A stretch of 37,106 nucleotides of DNA from Tritrichomonas foetus. Lineage: Eukaryota > Parabasalia > Tritrichomonadida > Tritrichomonadidae. The stretch is taken from positions 52,725 through 89,830 of the forward strand of contig MLAK01000622.1 of assembly GCA_001839685.1 (NCBI GenBank), written 5' to 3'. Numbering within the stretch: position 1 is the first letter of the stretch; each line of letters opens with the position of its first letter. Position numbers and translations under genes: made by a program. Positions 36,923 to 37,106 of the stretch are shown piece by piece. The notes beneath the pieces are model-generated. The model saw only the letters and a program-made list of their open reading frames with translations. It did no database searches and was not told the DNA's origin.

Positions 36923-37106
36923 ATGAACGGAATACCAACTCTTAAAGAAATATGTACCAAAGCCCGAGCAATTCATGAATTAATAGATAAACAGGTACTT
37001 CCTTTTCATCTCTTGGCACAAATATTGGTTCATTCTGCAGAAGATATAGAAAAACAGACAATTTCACGGAATTATTATCATTATCATCAATCTTTTCCCA
37101 ATTTTC
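36923..37106 (+). CDS. Unknown protein, 5' part (cut by window end)
   Basis: An ATG at 36923 opens a frame of 61 codons that runs to the edge with no stop: MNGIPTLKEICTKARAIHEL, then IDKQVLPFHLLAQILVHSAE. The part seen is mostly helical and soluble, with a His/Tyr-rich stretch (NYYHYHQ) near the edge. It has no signal peptide. It is divergent from the RhoGEF gene, a usual layout here. I do not recognise the family and too little is present to guess. Confidence 0.6.
   Translation, partial: MNGIPTLKEICTKARAIHELIDKQVLPFHLLAQILVHSAEDIEKQTISRNYYHYHQSFPNF

Overview
The window looks like a nuclear segment from a parabasalid protist, most likely a trichomonad such as Tritrichomonas (inference). The strongest marker is the gene at 10168-10833, which carries the initiator-binding domain (IBD) known from Trichomonas vaginalis IBP39. 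AT-rich DNA, long uninterrupted genes, short intergenic spacers, Asn-rich low-complexity stretches and a very large single-pass surface protein agree with this. UAA and UGA both end genes here, so the genetic code looks standard.

Layout from left to right. 1-362: the 3' side of the first gene, with an intron-like element on the minus strand. 363-9582 (-): a giant surface protein with a signal peptide, repeated Cys motifs, one transmembrane helix and a short tail; it is broken by an unresolved base at 6614 that sits beside a 1015-bp duplication. 10168-10833 (+): IBD protein. 11219-13861 (+): ER glucosidase II alpha (GH31). 13888-14222: a second unresolved base (14054) between two copies of the same 141-bp block plus poly-T. 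14927-16534 (+): PH-AGC kinase. 16820-19822 (-): FAM184-like coiled coil. 20218-22392 (+): RNF216-like RBR ubiquitin ligase. 22689-22973 (-): small membrane protein. 23292-25160 (-): LRR protein. 25249-25320 (+): tRNA-Gln(UUG). 25462-26733 (-): KATNIP-like DUF4457 protein. 27387-29990 (-): helical-repeat protein of unknown role. 30500-31816 (-): CK1/TTBK-type kinase with a CaaX-like end. 31817-33869: 2 kb without a gene, holding two foldback elements and one arm of a 47-bp inverted repeat. 33870-36470 (-): DH-PH-kelch protein. 36923-37106 (+): the 5' part of an unknown gene.

The genes do not form an operon or an obvious single pathway. Broad themes are secretion and surface display (surface protein, glucosidase II), signalling (AGC kinase, CK1/TTBK, RhoGEF), cytoskeleton or flagellum (KATNIP-like, FAM184-like and LRR proteins; inference from the families), protein turnover (RBR ligase) and transcription (IBD protein). 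The most notable non-coding observations are a 26-nt intron-like element at 50-75, a pair of MITE-like foldbacks at 33075-33578, an inverted repeat that supplies the stop codon of the RhoGEF gene, and a shared AACGTTCGT element upstream of two minus-strand genes. Both single-n positions sit between duplicated sequence and should be read as assembly junctions.
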